NCBI RefSeq assembly: GCF_021390245.1
Contig: NZ_JAJUXH010000022.1
Coordinates: 53,826-117,825, forward strand
Source: Dyadobacter sp. CY323
Lineage (GTDB): Bacteria > Bacteroidota > Bacteroidia > Cytophagales > Spirosomataceae
Length of the DNA: 64,000 bases
Direction of reading: 5' to 3'
The notes below the pieces were generated by a model. The model was not told the origin of the DNA. It worked only from the letters and a program-made list of their open reading frames with translations, and did no database searches. Of this stretch, positions 36,806 to 44,752 are shown in pieces. A program made the translations under genes and the position numbers. Position 1 is the stretch's first letter. Every line of letters begins with the position of its first letter.

Positions 36806-37525
36806 ATGATCAGATTGATGAAATCAAAAAACAACTCCGGTGAAAAGGAAGGTACGTCAGTAGTCAACAGACGCCTTTTTTTACGTTCCGCCGGACTGGC
36901 AACTTCACTAGGAACCATTGTTATCAGTGCAGCTTGTAGTGACGACGATCCGGATCCGATGATTCCGGGAACAGGCGATGCCGTTGATCTTGGATCAGGA
37001 GATATAGGCGTTTTGAACTATGCATACGCGCTCGAACAGCTGGAAGCTGCATTTTACACTCAGGTAATAGCCACCCCATACGCCGGCATGACAGATGCCG
37101 AAAAGACAATCCTGACCGATATCCGCGATCATGAAGTGATTCACCGCGAGTTTTTCAAAACTGCATTGGGCGATAAAGCAATTAAGGGACTTACTCCGAA
37201 TTTCGCCGCCATTGACTTTACAAAAAGAGATGCGGTATTAGGTGCAGCCAAATTGTTCGAAGATACTGGCGTTGCTGCTTACAATGGCGCAGGAAAACTC
37301 ATTAAAGATGACGGTTACCTTTTGCTGGCTGGAAAAATCGTTTCGGTTGAAGCTCGCCATGCCGCAGTTATCCGTGATTTGATCAAGCCAAAATCAGCTG
37401 ACTTTGCTGGTGATGACATTCTTAACGGCGACGGTATGGACAAAGCGGTTGCCCCAGCCGACATTCTGGCTGCGGTGAAAGGATACGTAAAAGATACCAT
37501 CACCGGAGCCAATGTAGGCAAATAA
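36806..37525 (+). CDS. Tat-exported ferritin-like lipoprotein
   Basis: The protein has 239 residues. A twin-arginine signal NRRLFLRSAG is followed by a hydrophobic stretch ending in ISAAC, so the protein is probably a Tat-exported lipoprotein. The four-helix ferritin-like domain has carboxylate and histidine ligands in YALEQLEAAFY, DIRDHEVIHREFF, LFEDTGVAAYNGA and VEARHAAVI. The alternative start is the ATG at 36818. Members of this family (DUF4439/PCC13-62-like) are poorly characterised; iron or oxidative-stress roles are inferred from the fold. It is followed after 27 bases by a second, divergent copy of the same fold. Confidence 0.85.
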   Translation: MIRLMKSKNNSGEKEGTSVVNRRLFLRSAGLATSLGTIVISAACSDDDPDPMIPGTGDAVDLGSGDIGVLNYAYALEQLEAAFYTQVIATPYAGMTDAEKTILTDIRDHEVIHREFFKTALGDKAIKGLTPNFAAIDFTKRDAVLGAAKLFEDTGVAAYNGAGKLIKDDGYLLLAGKIVSVEARHAAVIRDLIKPKSADFAGDDILNGDGMDKAVAPADILAAVKGYVKDTITGANVGK

Positions 37526-37552
37526 TTTTCAACCTTATCTGATTAAGAACTA

Positions 37553-38344
37553 ATGGATATTTTCAAAATAATAGATGATTTTCAAAGAATTGACGGCGAT
37601 GCACTGGGGCGTCTGGAATATGCTTCCCGTCGTCATTTTATGAATCGGATTGGGTCGAAAGTAGCACAAGCTGCCGTTCCAACCCTTTTTGCTTCCATTG
37701 TTAATAAAGCATTTGCACAATCGGCCGGCGCCGTTGCCGTACTCAACTACGCGCTGACATTGGAATACCTGGAAGATGAGTTTTACAAGGCAGGTAATGC
37801 GGCTGCTAACCTCATTCCAGCTTCGGACAAGACCATTTTTACGCAGATCGGCAAGCATGAAACACAGCATGTTGCGTTTCTTGTGAAAGCATTGGGAACC
37901 AGCGCAATTGCGAAGCCAACATTTGACTTCAAGTATGGCGGCGCATTTGGTGATGTTTTTACCAATTATAAAACGTTCGTAACAGTATCAAGTGCACTGG
38001 AAGATACCGGTGTGCGTGCATATAAAGGTCAGGCTACCGCATTGAAGGCCGATCCCACGATCCTTGAATACGCATTACAAGTACATTCGGTAGAAGCCCG
38101 TCATGCGGCGGTAGTTCGCAGACTTGCAGCCACCGTTACCGGGAATGCGGCAATGAAAGGCTGGATCACCGGTAAGGAAGGGGCGGTGCCCGCGATCTAT
38201 GCCGGCGAAGATAACATGACCCAAGGCGGAAAAGATCTGAAAGGCCTGGCTTCGAAATCGGATGCGGCCATTTCGGAAGCATTTGATGAACCGTTGTCAA
38301 AAGAAGCGGTACTCGCCATTGCGGGACCGTTTATAAAAGCATAA
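37553..38344 (+). CDS. second exported ferritin-like protein
   Basis: The protein has 263 residues. About 25 polar residues precede a Tat-like signal, ASRRHFMNRIGSKVAQAA, ending near KAFAQS. The ferritin-like helices repeat the ligand pattern of the upstream gene: YALTLEYLEDEFY, GKHETQHVAFL, ALEDTGVRAYKGQ and VEARHAAVVRR. A C-terminal extension of about 50 residues is extra compared with its neighbour. The two genes are an operon and probably arose by duplication. They may form a hetero-oligomeric metal-binding or oxidase complex outside the cytoplasm. Confidence 0.85.
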   Translation: MDIFKIIDDFQRIDGDALGRLEYASRRHFMNRIGSKVAQAAVPTLFASIVNKAFAQSAGAVAVLNYALTLEYLEDEFYKAGNAAANLIPASDKTIFTQIGKHETQHVAFLVKALGTSAIAKPTFDFKYGGAFGDVFTNYKTFVTVSSALEDTGVRAYKGQATALKADPTILEYALQVHSVEARHAAVVRRLAATVTGNAAMKGWITGKEGAVPAIYAGEDNMTQGGKDLKGLASKSDAAISEAFDEPLSKEAVLAIAGPFIKA

Positions 38345-38427
38345 GTGTAAATTCTCCCTGTTGAACGCATACATACACTTTAATTAGTGAGTAAGGGTTC
38401 TAAAGTGTAACACACTATGTATAAAGC

Positions 38428-38458
38428 AGAGGTTGCCAAACGGCGGCCTCTTTTTTGT
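38428..38458 (+). terminator. rho-independent terminator
   Basis: AGAGGTTGCC and GGCGGCCTCT pair (two G-U wobbles) around AAAC and are followed by TTTTTTGTTT. It ends the ferritin-like operon. Confidence 0.85.
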
Positions 38459-38511
38459 TTAAATCCGCCGGTAAGTTCAGACGAGGCGGTGGTTAACAAA
38501 TATCGTTTGCT

Positions 38512-38519
38512 TAAATTTG
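38512..38519 (+). promoter_or_regulatory. probable -7 element for the sulfite dehydrogenase genes
   Basis: TAAATTTG fits the Bacteroidota TAnnTTTG element and lies 32 bases before the ATG. I did not find a convincing TTTG at the -33 position. Confidence 0.4.
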
Positions 38520-38550
38520 AACGTTGTTGTATTTCATTCCAAAGCCCAAC

Positions 38551-39783
38551 ATGAACTCTGCGCTGAATAGAAGAGGTTTTCTGAAACAAACCGGCCTCAC
38601 TGCTCTGGGTACCGCATTAGGTAGCCAGATTGTCTTTGCCCACAAGATACCCCCGGGCTATATCCCATTATTTCTGGACGAAAAAGATGCTTTGAAAGGC
38701 AAAAGCACGGAGATGATCGTGCAGGGTGACAAACCCTGGAATGTGGAGTCACCTGTCCATTTGCTAGACGACCGCATTACCCCGGTTGAAAAAATGTTCA
38801 TCCGCAACAACGGGCTGATTCCCGAAAAGATTGACGTTGCCAACTGGACACTGACCATTGACGGAGAGTCCGTAAAAGCACCGAAAACATATACGCTGGC
38901 CGATATTAAGAAGCGTTTTAAGCAATACAGCTATCAGCTTGTTTTGGAATGCGGAGGCAACGGCCGGTCGGGGTTTCAGCCGCAGGCGTCGGGGAACCAG
39001 TGGGGACAGGGTGCGGTTCATTGTGCGACCTGGACGGGCGTTCGGTTGAAGGACATTCTGGCCGATGTTGGCTTAAAAAGTGACGCGGTTTACATTGGCT
39101 ACCATGGTAAAGATCTCCATTTGAGCCGGGACCCAAAGAAAGAATCCATTTCACGTGGCGTGCCGATTGCAAAGGCCCTGGAAGATGAAACGCTTCTGGC
39201 CTGGCAGGTCAATGGAAAAGATATTCCGGAATTCCACGGCTATCCGTTGAGACTTGTCATCGGCGGCTGGCCTGCGTCTGTTTCCGGTAAATGGCTGAGT
39301 GGCATTTCTGTCAGGAACAAAGTGCATGACGGTGCCAAAATGGAAGGCCACAGTTATAAGATGCCCCGCAATCCAGTCGCGCCGGGAGAAGATGTGCCGC
39401 AGACTGATGAGTATTTTAAGATTATCGAGTCTATGCCGGTTAAATCGCTCATTACCTATCCAAAAAGCGGGGCGATGATCGGCCCGGAAACGGAGCTGGC
39501 TTTACGAGGTCACGCCTGGGCAGGTGACCATGCGATCAAGAAAGTGGAGGTTTCCATTGATTTCGGCGCTACATGGAAAGATTGCAAGCTGGAAGCTCCG
39601 GCAAACCGGCTGGCGTGGCAGCATTGGAATAGTAAAATAAAATTCCCGGTTAAAGGGTATTATGAAGTCTGGGTACGTGCGACCGACGACAAGGGAATAT
39701 CTCAACCGATGATAGCACCGGCCTGGAATCCGGGAGGTTATCTGAATAACGCCTGTGAAAGAATCGCTGTCAAAGTAGGTTAG
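38551..39783 (+). CDS. Tat-exported molybdopterin sulfite dehydrogenase (SorA-like)
   Basis: The protein has 410 residues from the ATG at 38551; the upstream TTG would add residues before the Tat signal NRRGFLKQTGLTALG. The sulfite-oxidase fold has the molybdenum-binding cysteine in VLECGGNGRSGF (C134) and the conserved WTGVRLKDIL, GYHGKDLHLSRD and GYPLRLVIGGW. The C-terminal dimerisation domain follows (ITYPKSGAMIGPE to the end). The next gene encodes a c-type cytochrome, so the pair corresponds to the SorAB sulfite:cytochrome c oxidoreductase type, acting in the periplasm. Confidence 0.85.
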   Translation: MNSALNRRGFLKQTGLTALGTALGSQIVFAHKIPPGYIPLFLDEKDALKGKSTEMIVQGDKPWNVESPVHLLDDRITPVEKMFIRNNGLIPEKIDVANWTLTIDGESVKAPKTYTLADIKKRFKQYSYQLVLECGGNGRSGFQPQASGNQWGQGAVHCATWTGVRLKDILADVGLKSDAVYIGYHGKDLHLSRDPKKESISRGVPIAKALEDETLLAWQVNGKDIPEFHGYPLRLVIGGWPASVSGKWLSGISVRNKVHDGAKMEGHSYKMPRNPVAPGEDVPQTDEYFKIIESMPVKSLITYPKSGAMIGPETELALRGHAWAGDHAIKKVEVSIDFGATWKDCKLEAPANRLAWQHWNSKIKFPVKGYYEVWVRATDDKGISQPMIAPAWNPGGYLNNACERIAVKVG

Positions 39784-39784
39784 A

Positions 39785-40189
39785 ATGAAAGAACTGATAA
39801 AAATAACGTCGATTCTGTTGGTCGCATTTGCATGGGTATCCAATGTATTTGTCGAAAAAGCATCTGTTTTTAAGCCTGGCGAGGCTGTGAAATCAGATAC
39901 CTTGAAAAAAGACGCGGAAACCGGATTGATTGCCGATCCGAACTTTTATATGGTCAAAGCGCAATGCACGAGTTGCCATTCCTCGAAGCTCATTATACAG
40001 AACCGTTTTACCCGGGACGGATGGAAGCAAAAGATCCGGTGGATGCAGGCTAAGCATAACCTTTGGGATCTGGGCGAAACAGAAAAACAGGTACTCGATT
40101 ACCTTGAAAAAAACTACAGCCCCACAGCATCCGTGGCCCGCAGAACTCCTCTAAAAAACATCCAATGGTACAAGCTGGATCAGAAATGA
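39785..40189 (+). CDS. c-type cytochrome subunit of the sulfite dehydrogenase (SorB-like)
   Basis: The protein has 134 residues with an N-terminal signal or anchor (ITSILLVAFAWVSNVF). One haem-binding motif, CTSCH (C61, C64, H65), is followed by RDGWKQKIRWMQ with the likely distal methionine. The ATG comes one base after the SorA stop codon, so translation is probably coupled. It should take electrons from the molybdenum centre of the partner. Confidence 0.83.
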   Translation: MKELIKITSILLVAFAWVSNVFVEKASVFKPGEAVKSDTLKKDAETGLIADPNFYMVKAQCTSCHSSKLIIQNRFTRDGWKQKIRWMQAKHNLWDLGETEKQVLDYLEKNYSPTASVARRTPLKNIQWYKLDQK

Positions 40190-40225
40190 TCGTCAGTTTG
40201 CCAAATCTCAACTCTTTATTATTTA

Positions 40226-40765
40226 ATGCGCGTGCGTTTTCCCCGATTTACAATTGTTTTCTTTGCTGGGTTGATATCGTTTGTTTTAACCTCATCAACC
40301 CCATTATATCATCAAATACCAAAAAGCGATTTTTTACCCAACCCTGTAAAAGCAGAAGTAGTAGGCATTCAGGATGGAGATACGATCGAACTGAAATTTT
40401 TGTTCACAGGAAAAAAGGCGGGACACCGTACCGGCAAGCCATTGCGGATAAGATTACTCCATGTGAATTGCCCGGAACGCGGACGACCTTATTATAAAGT
40501 GGCCAAAAGCTTTACGAGTGATAAATGCTTTCGGAAAATCGTAAAAGTCACACATAAAGGTAATTTTGATAAATATGGCCGGTTACTTGGTGAAATCGTT
40601 TTGCCGGATGGAAAGATCCTTAATAAAGAGCTGGTAAAAAATGGCCTGGCTGTCCATTTCAAAAAATACTCGAGTGATGTTGAATATTCTAATCTGGAAA
40701 TCCGTGCTAAAAAACAGAAAGTCGGTATCTGGAGCCAGCCAGGGACGTTTCTGGGAACACTTTAA
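40226..40765 (+). CDS. staphylococcal-nuclease-like (SNase) protein, exported
   Basis: The protein has 179 residues with an N-terminal hydrophobic segment (FTIVFFAGLISFVL) that may be a signal or anchor. The SNase OB-fold shows IQDGDTIEL (calcium aspartate), IRLLHVNCPERG and KYGRLLGEI. The two arginines and the glutamate of the active site are present, but the second calcium aspartate of the S. aureus enzyme (in LLLVDTPE) is asparagine here (LLHVNCPE). It may be a weaker nuclease or a nucleic-acid-binding member. The next gene begins 10 bases downstream. Confidence 0.78.
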   Translation: MRVRFPRFTIVFFAGLISFVLTSSTPLYHQIPKSDFLPNPVKAEVVGIQDGDTIELKFLFTGKKAGHRTGKPLRIRLLHVNCPERGRPYYKVAKSFTSDKCFRKIVKVTHKGNFDKYGRLLGEIVLPDGKILNKELVKNGLAVHFKKYSSDVEYSNLEIRAKKQKVGIWSQPGTFLGTL

Positions 40766-40774
40766 CATTTTGCA

Positions 40775-41371
40775 ATGAGCTCAACCGCACTTTTTCAGAT
40801 TTTATACCAAAATGAGACCTTGTTCCGTGTCGGAGAACCATCACTAACAAGGGAACCAACGGTTGCAAAAGAAGCGGTGGAAACCAGTAAAGTACAATCT
40901 CCAGCACCGAATATAGCCGCGCCGAAAACGGCAGCAGAAGTGATTGTTCCTCCAAAACCCATTATCGTTCCCGCTGAAAAAGCACCGGATTTTCCCGCAT
41001 TAAAACACAAGGTCCTCATCCTTTTGGACGAGCCAAAAAACAAAGTAATGCCGGCTTCCGAAGCAACGTTTCTGGATAATATCCTCAAAGCAGTGGGACA
41101 TTCTGCGGAAACTTCGGACATTTTGAATTTCAGTTATCTGCCCGGACAAGATGCGAGGGCGGTTCTCTCAGAGAAAAAAACCAACTTCTTTATCACATTC
41201 GGCGTTCCGCTCATTAAGCTGAACCTCGATCTGTTGCTTGCCCCATATACCCCCAAATTTGTGGATGGCATCTGGTTCCTTCTGGCCGAGCCCCTGGCGA
41301 CTATTGAGGCAGATCGGAATCTTAAAAAACAACTCTGGCAAGCGTTACAGAAGATGTTCGAAATGTCCTAG
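40775..41371 (+). CDS. hypothetical protein, possibly DNA polymerase III psi-like
   Basis: The protein has 198 residues. A disordered N-terminal half is rich in Ala, Pro, Val and Lys (about 30-75). A compact domain follows with HKVLILLDEPKNKVMPASE, TFLDNILKAVG, FFITFGVPL and FLLAEPLATIEADRNLKKQL, ending in LWQALQKMF. The order (a beta strand VLIL, a helix before GxS, FITFG, then PLxxIEAxxxLKxxLWQALQ) recalls the psi subunit HolD, whose end reads LRANPTARAALWQQI. This is a by-eye resemblance, and a structure comparison would be decisive. Nearby genes do not point to replication. Confidence 0.5.
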   Translation: MSSTALFQILYQNETLFRVGEPSLTREPTVAKEAVETSKVQSPAPNIAAPKTAAEVIVPPKPIIVPAEKAPDFPALKHKVLILLDEPKNKVMPASEATFLDNILKAVGHSAETSDILNFSYLPGQDARAVLSEKKTNFFITFGVPLIKLNLDLLLAPYTPKFVDGIWFLLAEPLATIEADRNLKKQLWQALQKMFEMS

Positions 41372-41469
41372 TTCTGAACACCTTACCGTTTTTTACCAAC
41401 CGGTCATCACAATAATGTGGACAGTTTCCCTGTTTTCATGGATACTTACAGGCAAACCCATGAAAATCT

Positions 41470-42600
41470 ATGGCCAAACTCACTGAATATCTCGCCAACT
41501 GGTTCCGTCCGAAAGAAGCTGACGTCGACCAATATTATGATGATGAACCTGTTACAGTAAATACTTCACCCATTACCCAGGAAGAACCCGTTACTCCATT
41601 TCAGCCGTTCGCGTCTACTGAAAATCAGCAGATTTTGTCGGCTATGGCTGCGCCTCAAAAACAGGAAATCGCCCCGATCGAAGTTACTATTCCATATTGG
41701 CTGGATGACGAAGACACGCTTCGTGATGAAGGAGTTTTGTTTGGATTATCTGAATCGGATCCGAATGAAAAAACAGACATCATCCAAAAGTATTTTTCGA
41801 ATCTGGCGGCGAGTCACATTGCTGTAGTTGAGGAGCAAAACGAGCGTATCCAGGAGCTGAACCTGTTTATTGGGCAGAAAAATAACCGCATTGAAGAATT
41901 GCAGGAAAAGCTCAAAGATCCGGCCGGAAGGTCTGACGGAGAACATCATTTACCTCGGACCCTCATCGGGATCAGCCTTTGCGTTGCGATGTGCGTTGGC
42001 AACTTTTTCCTGATACGCGAATCTTTGAAGCCCGTTTTTAATGATAATTCCTGGATTGCATTGGGTGTGTTTCTCGCTGGTATGTTCAGTTTGTTCGGCC
42101 GGATTTCCTTATTCCACGATGCCGACTCCCGCGTGACCTGGAAGTCACTTTTGGAAGAAGTAGGATTACCTTTTGCTACCGCATTATTCGTTTTCGCCAA
42201 TGTAATGACCTACCAAACGTGGTGGCAGGCTTTTGCGCTGTTCATTTTCGTGTTCTTCCTGTTTTTGTTTGCGGGGAAATTGCTTCTAAGTAACATTACC
42301 GTACTCCGAAACGACCTGCAGGTTTGGCTGAATATCCGCCGCGACCGCCAGGATACATCCGATAATACCTACAACTGGGAGACGGAGTGCCAGACATTAC
42401 AAGGTGAAATTGATGAATTAAGGGTCAAAAAATGGCAGGTTTTACGCGAACAAAGCAACGCGGAAATCGAGCGTGACAGGCTGTATGCCAAAAGAGATAT
42501 GCTAATTAAACTATTCGAAAGTGAGTTTTATCTGGCCAGGAGAATGAAAAATGAGCTAACGACACGTCAATTGAACCTGATCCAGAAAGGGATTAAATAG
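41470..42600 (+). CDS. coiled-coil membrane protein of unknown function
   Basis: The protein has 376 residues. A polar N-terminal region of about 120 residues precedes a coiled coil (EEQNERIQELNLFIGQKN). Four or so membrane spans follow (about 158-275), including LIGISLCVAMCVGNFFL and FALFIFVFFLFLFAGKLLL. A second long charged helix fills the C-terminus (TLQGEIDELRVKKWQVLREQ). No enzymatic motif is visible. The next gene encodes a protein of similar architecture, so the two probably make one complex in the inner membrane. Confidence 0.65.
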   Translation: MAKLTEYLANWFRPKEADVDQYYDDEPVTVNTSPITQEEPVTPFQPFASTENQQILSAMAAPQKQEIAPIEVTIPYWLDDEDTLRDEGVLFGLSESDPNEKTDIIQKYFSNLAASHIAVVEEQNERIQELNLFIGQKNNRIEELQEKLKDPAGRSDGEHHLPRTLIGISLCVAMCVGNFFLIRESLKPVFNDNSWIALGVFLAGMFSLFGRISLFHDADSRVTWKSLLEEVGLPFATALFVFANVMTYQTWWQAFALFIFVFFLFLFAGKLLLSNITVLRNDLQVWLNIRRDRQDTSDNTYNWETECQTLQGEIDELRVKKWQVLREQSNAEIERDRLYAKRDMLIKLFESEFYLARRMKNELTTRQLNLIQKGIK

Positions 42601-42677
42601 GTTGCAGCACAATCCATTCAGAAGGTGTTGGCCTGGTTTTTTAAAAAATATACATCGATCAACCAAAAAAAGAGGTC

Positions 42678-44069
42678 ATGAACGAGCAAAATCCAAATGA
42701 AAGCGGCGATTACCAACACGGTTACAGCAGAGGGATCGAGGGGATCGACCGCCAGGTTTATGAGTCCTATTTGTCCAGTGATGTGAACCATGACTGGATT
42801 TCAGAGAGACTCACCGACAAAAGAGACGAGCTTTCATCCGTAAAAAATAAATATCAGGAAGCAAGCGTGCAGCATAGAAGTGCATACGATAGGCTGCAAA
42901 ATGAAGTAATGGGATTGAATAATGCCGCCAGGCAGATGAAAGACCATGAAAATGCAATCGCTGAAATAGATGCTCAAACAGTTGAGTTGAAAGAAAAAAG
43001 GGCTGATAAAGCTCCGTCTTATTCACTGGTAGCCGGTCTGATATTCCTTGCCGCCGGTATTTCTTTCATTGCAGGTGACCTGATCATTTCGCATGAGATC
43101 GTCGCCTACGCATTGAATATCCGCAATGTGAACGAGGCCTGGGCTTTTGCGATTGGTTTGGCAATGCTTTCGATCCTGTTGAAGCCGGCATATGACCGAT
43201 TGGTAGAGGAACCCTATCATAAAAATGAGACTCCAAAAGCGAGATCGAGGTATGCGGGTTTTAAATTGGTACTTTCCATTTTCGCAATTGTTACCCTGAT
43301 CATCCTCGGATGGTTCCGATATGAGGCATATCGGACTGACAAGCTAAAAGAAGCGATCAATAAATCCGTTAAAAACTTGCAATTGAATGCCGTCGATCCA
43401 CTGACCGGCGCGCCGATCAACAGTCCGGAGCTGACCAAGAAGATTGAAGATGCATTACAAAACTCCGATCAGCTCAATCTCGACCTGGTTAACAGTCCAT
43501 GGGCATTGCTTTCATTCGTTTTAAGTGGTGTTTTGTTCGCAATCGCAGGCGCCGTGTCGCTGGGTATGGCATTGCCGGTTTTACAGGGATTTTGGTACCG
43601 CTGGCTGCAAATCGATCCAAAGCTGGGTCGATTGAGAAGAAGACGTAAAAGAATTTTGAAAGAGATCGAGGCACTTCAACCGGAAGTAACACGTCACATG
43701 ACGCAGAAAAGCATTCTGGAAAACGACATTTCTATCTTGCCGAGACTGGAGGAATTACGTGAGGAAGAAGCAAAGATCAAAGCTGAAATTGAAAGTCTGG
43801 AAAATGAGCGTAAGAATGCATTAACCGACAGCCGAATCAAGTCATTTGGTGATGGTTACGAGCATGGTAAGGTTAGCCGGGATGTAATGAGCGAGGAAGA
43901 ATATGATTCGTGGAGGGACAGTCATCTAACGGTTTCGAATCTTGCGCTCCGTGCCAAATCCAACGCTTCTGCGGATCGGGCCGTACCTCGTACGAAGAGT
44001 TCGGGAATGCGTCCTCATCAGGCGATCCGAAAAGCAATTACGGACCGTTTTGACGAAAACAATTCATAG
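42678..44069 (+). CDS. coiled-coil membrane protein with repeated terminal motif
   Basis: The protein has 463 residues: an N-terminal soluble part with a coiled coil (about 45-110), two spans (LVAGLIFLAAGISFIAGDL and EAWAFAIGLAMLSIL), a third (FKLVLSIFAIVTLIILGW), a short extracytoplasmic loop, a fourth (ALLSFVLSGVLFAIAGAVSL) and a C-terminal charged helix. The segment near the start, DYQHGYSRGIEGIDRQVYES, is echoed near the end as DGYEHGKVSRDVMSEEEYDS, which looks like an internal repeat. I recognise no family. It appears to work with the upstream gene, 77 bases away. Confidence 0.65.
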   Translation: MNEQNPNESGDYQHGYSRGIEGIDRQVYESYLSSDVNHDWISERLTDKRDELSSVKNKYQEASVQHRSAYDRLQNEVMGLNNAARQMKDHENAIAEIDAQTVELKEKRADKAPSYSLVAGLIFLAAGISFIAGDLIISHEIVAYALNIRNVNEAWAFAIGLAMLSILLKPAYDRLVEEPYHKNETPKARSRYAGFKLVLSIFAIVTLIILGWFRYEAYRTDKLKEAINKSVKNLQLNAVDPLTGAPINSPELTKKIEDALQNSDQLNLDLVNSPWALLSFVLSGVLFAIAGAVSLGMALPVLQGFWYRWLQIDPKLGRLRRRRKRILKEIEALQPEVTRHMTQKSILENDISILPRLEELREEEAKIKAEIESLENERKNALTDSRIKSFGDGYEHGKVSRDVMSEEEYDSWRDSHLTVSNLALRAKSNASADRAVPRTKSSGMRPHQAIRKAITDRFDENNS

Positions 44070-44101
44070 TTTCTTAAATTGGGGGGTTGTTAATCTGACT
44101 T

Positions 44102-44611
44102 ATGATTGTAACCCCCCGATTAAAAATAGTACCCTGCGACGATACGCTTTTTGACGCGATCCGTATGGGAAACAATACACTAGCACGTGTAATGGGCGTA
44201 AACGTCCCCAAAAAGTGGACCGAATTCCGGGACACTTTTACTCCATCTTACCATCGTTGGAAAGCCCATCCTCCCTTGCGCGACTGGTGGGTTTATTTGA
44301 TTATCTACGTTCCAGACAACATTCTGATCGGCTCGTGTGGCTACAAAGGTGAACCAGACTCCAATGGAATGGTAGAAATCGGCTATGAAATTGTGCCGTC
44401 TCACCGTGAAAAAGGACTTGGTTTCGAAACTGCGAAAGGATTAGTCGATCACGCATTTTCACATGCTGCTGTGCGAAAAGTCTTGGCCCACACCCTGGCA
44501 GAAGAAAATGCATCCGCCCGAATTTTGGAAAAAGTAGGTTTTGCGCAAACCGAAGATGTGCGCGATCCCGATGAGGGGCCACTCTGGCGCTGGGAAATTT
44601 CCCGGCATTAA
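44102..44611 (+). CDS. GNAT-family N-acetyltransferase (RimJ/RimL-like)
   Basis: The protein has 169 residues, with ILIGSCGYKGEPDSNGMVEIGY (beta strands) and the acetyl-CoA loop PSHREKGLGFETAKGLVDHA, then ARILEKVGFAQ at the end, all typical of the acetyltransferase_3 branch. The acceptor cannot be predicted. The ATG is 33 bases downstream of the membrane-protein gene, so it may be transcribed with it. Confidence 0.88.
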   Translation: MIVTPRLKIVPCDDTLFDAIRMGNNTLARVMGVNVPKKWTEFRDTFTPSYHRWKAHPPLRDWWVYLIIYVPDNILIGSCGYKGEPDSNGMVEIGYEIVPSHREKGLGFETAKGLVDHAFSHAAVRKVLAHTLAEENASARILEKVGFAQTEDVRDPDEGPLWRWEISRH

Positions 44612-44752
44612 TTTTCGTTTTACTGATAGCAAGCGAGGATAAAGGGTATAAAACCGCCTGAAAATAATTGCACTGGTTTAATAAAATTTTATCTTAATTG
44701 ACTACCTTGATTTTCTGAATAACGCCATTACGTACCCTAGACTCTTTAAATT

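Noticed and set aside
36727..36918. 63-codon minus-strand ORF before the ferritin-like gene
   Set aside because: It overlaps the start of an intact Tat-signal gene and has no motif.
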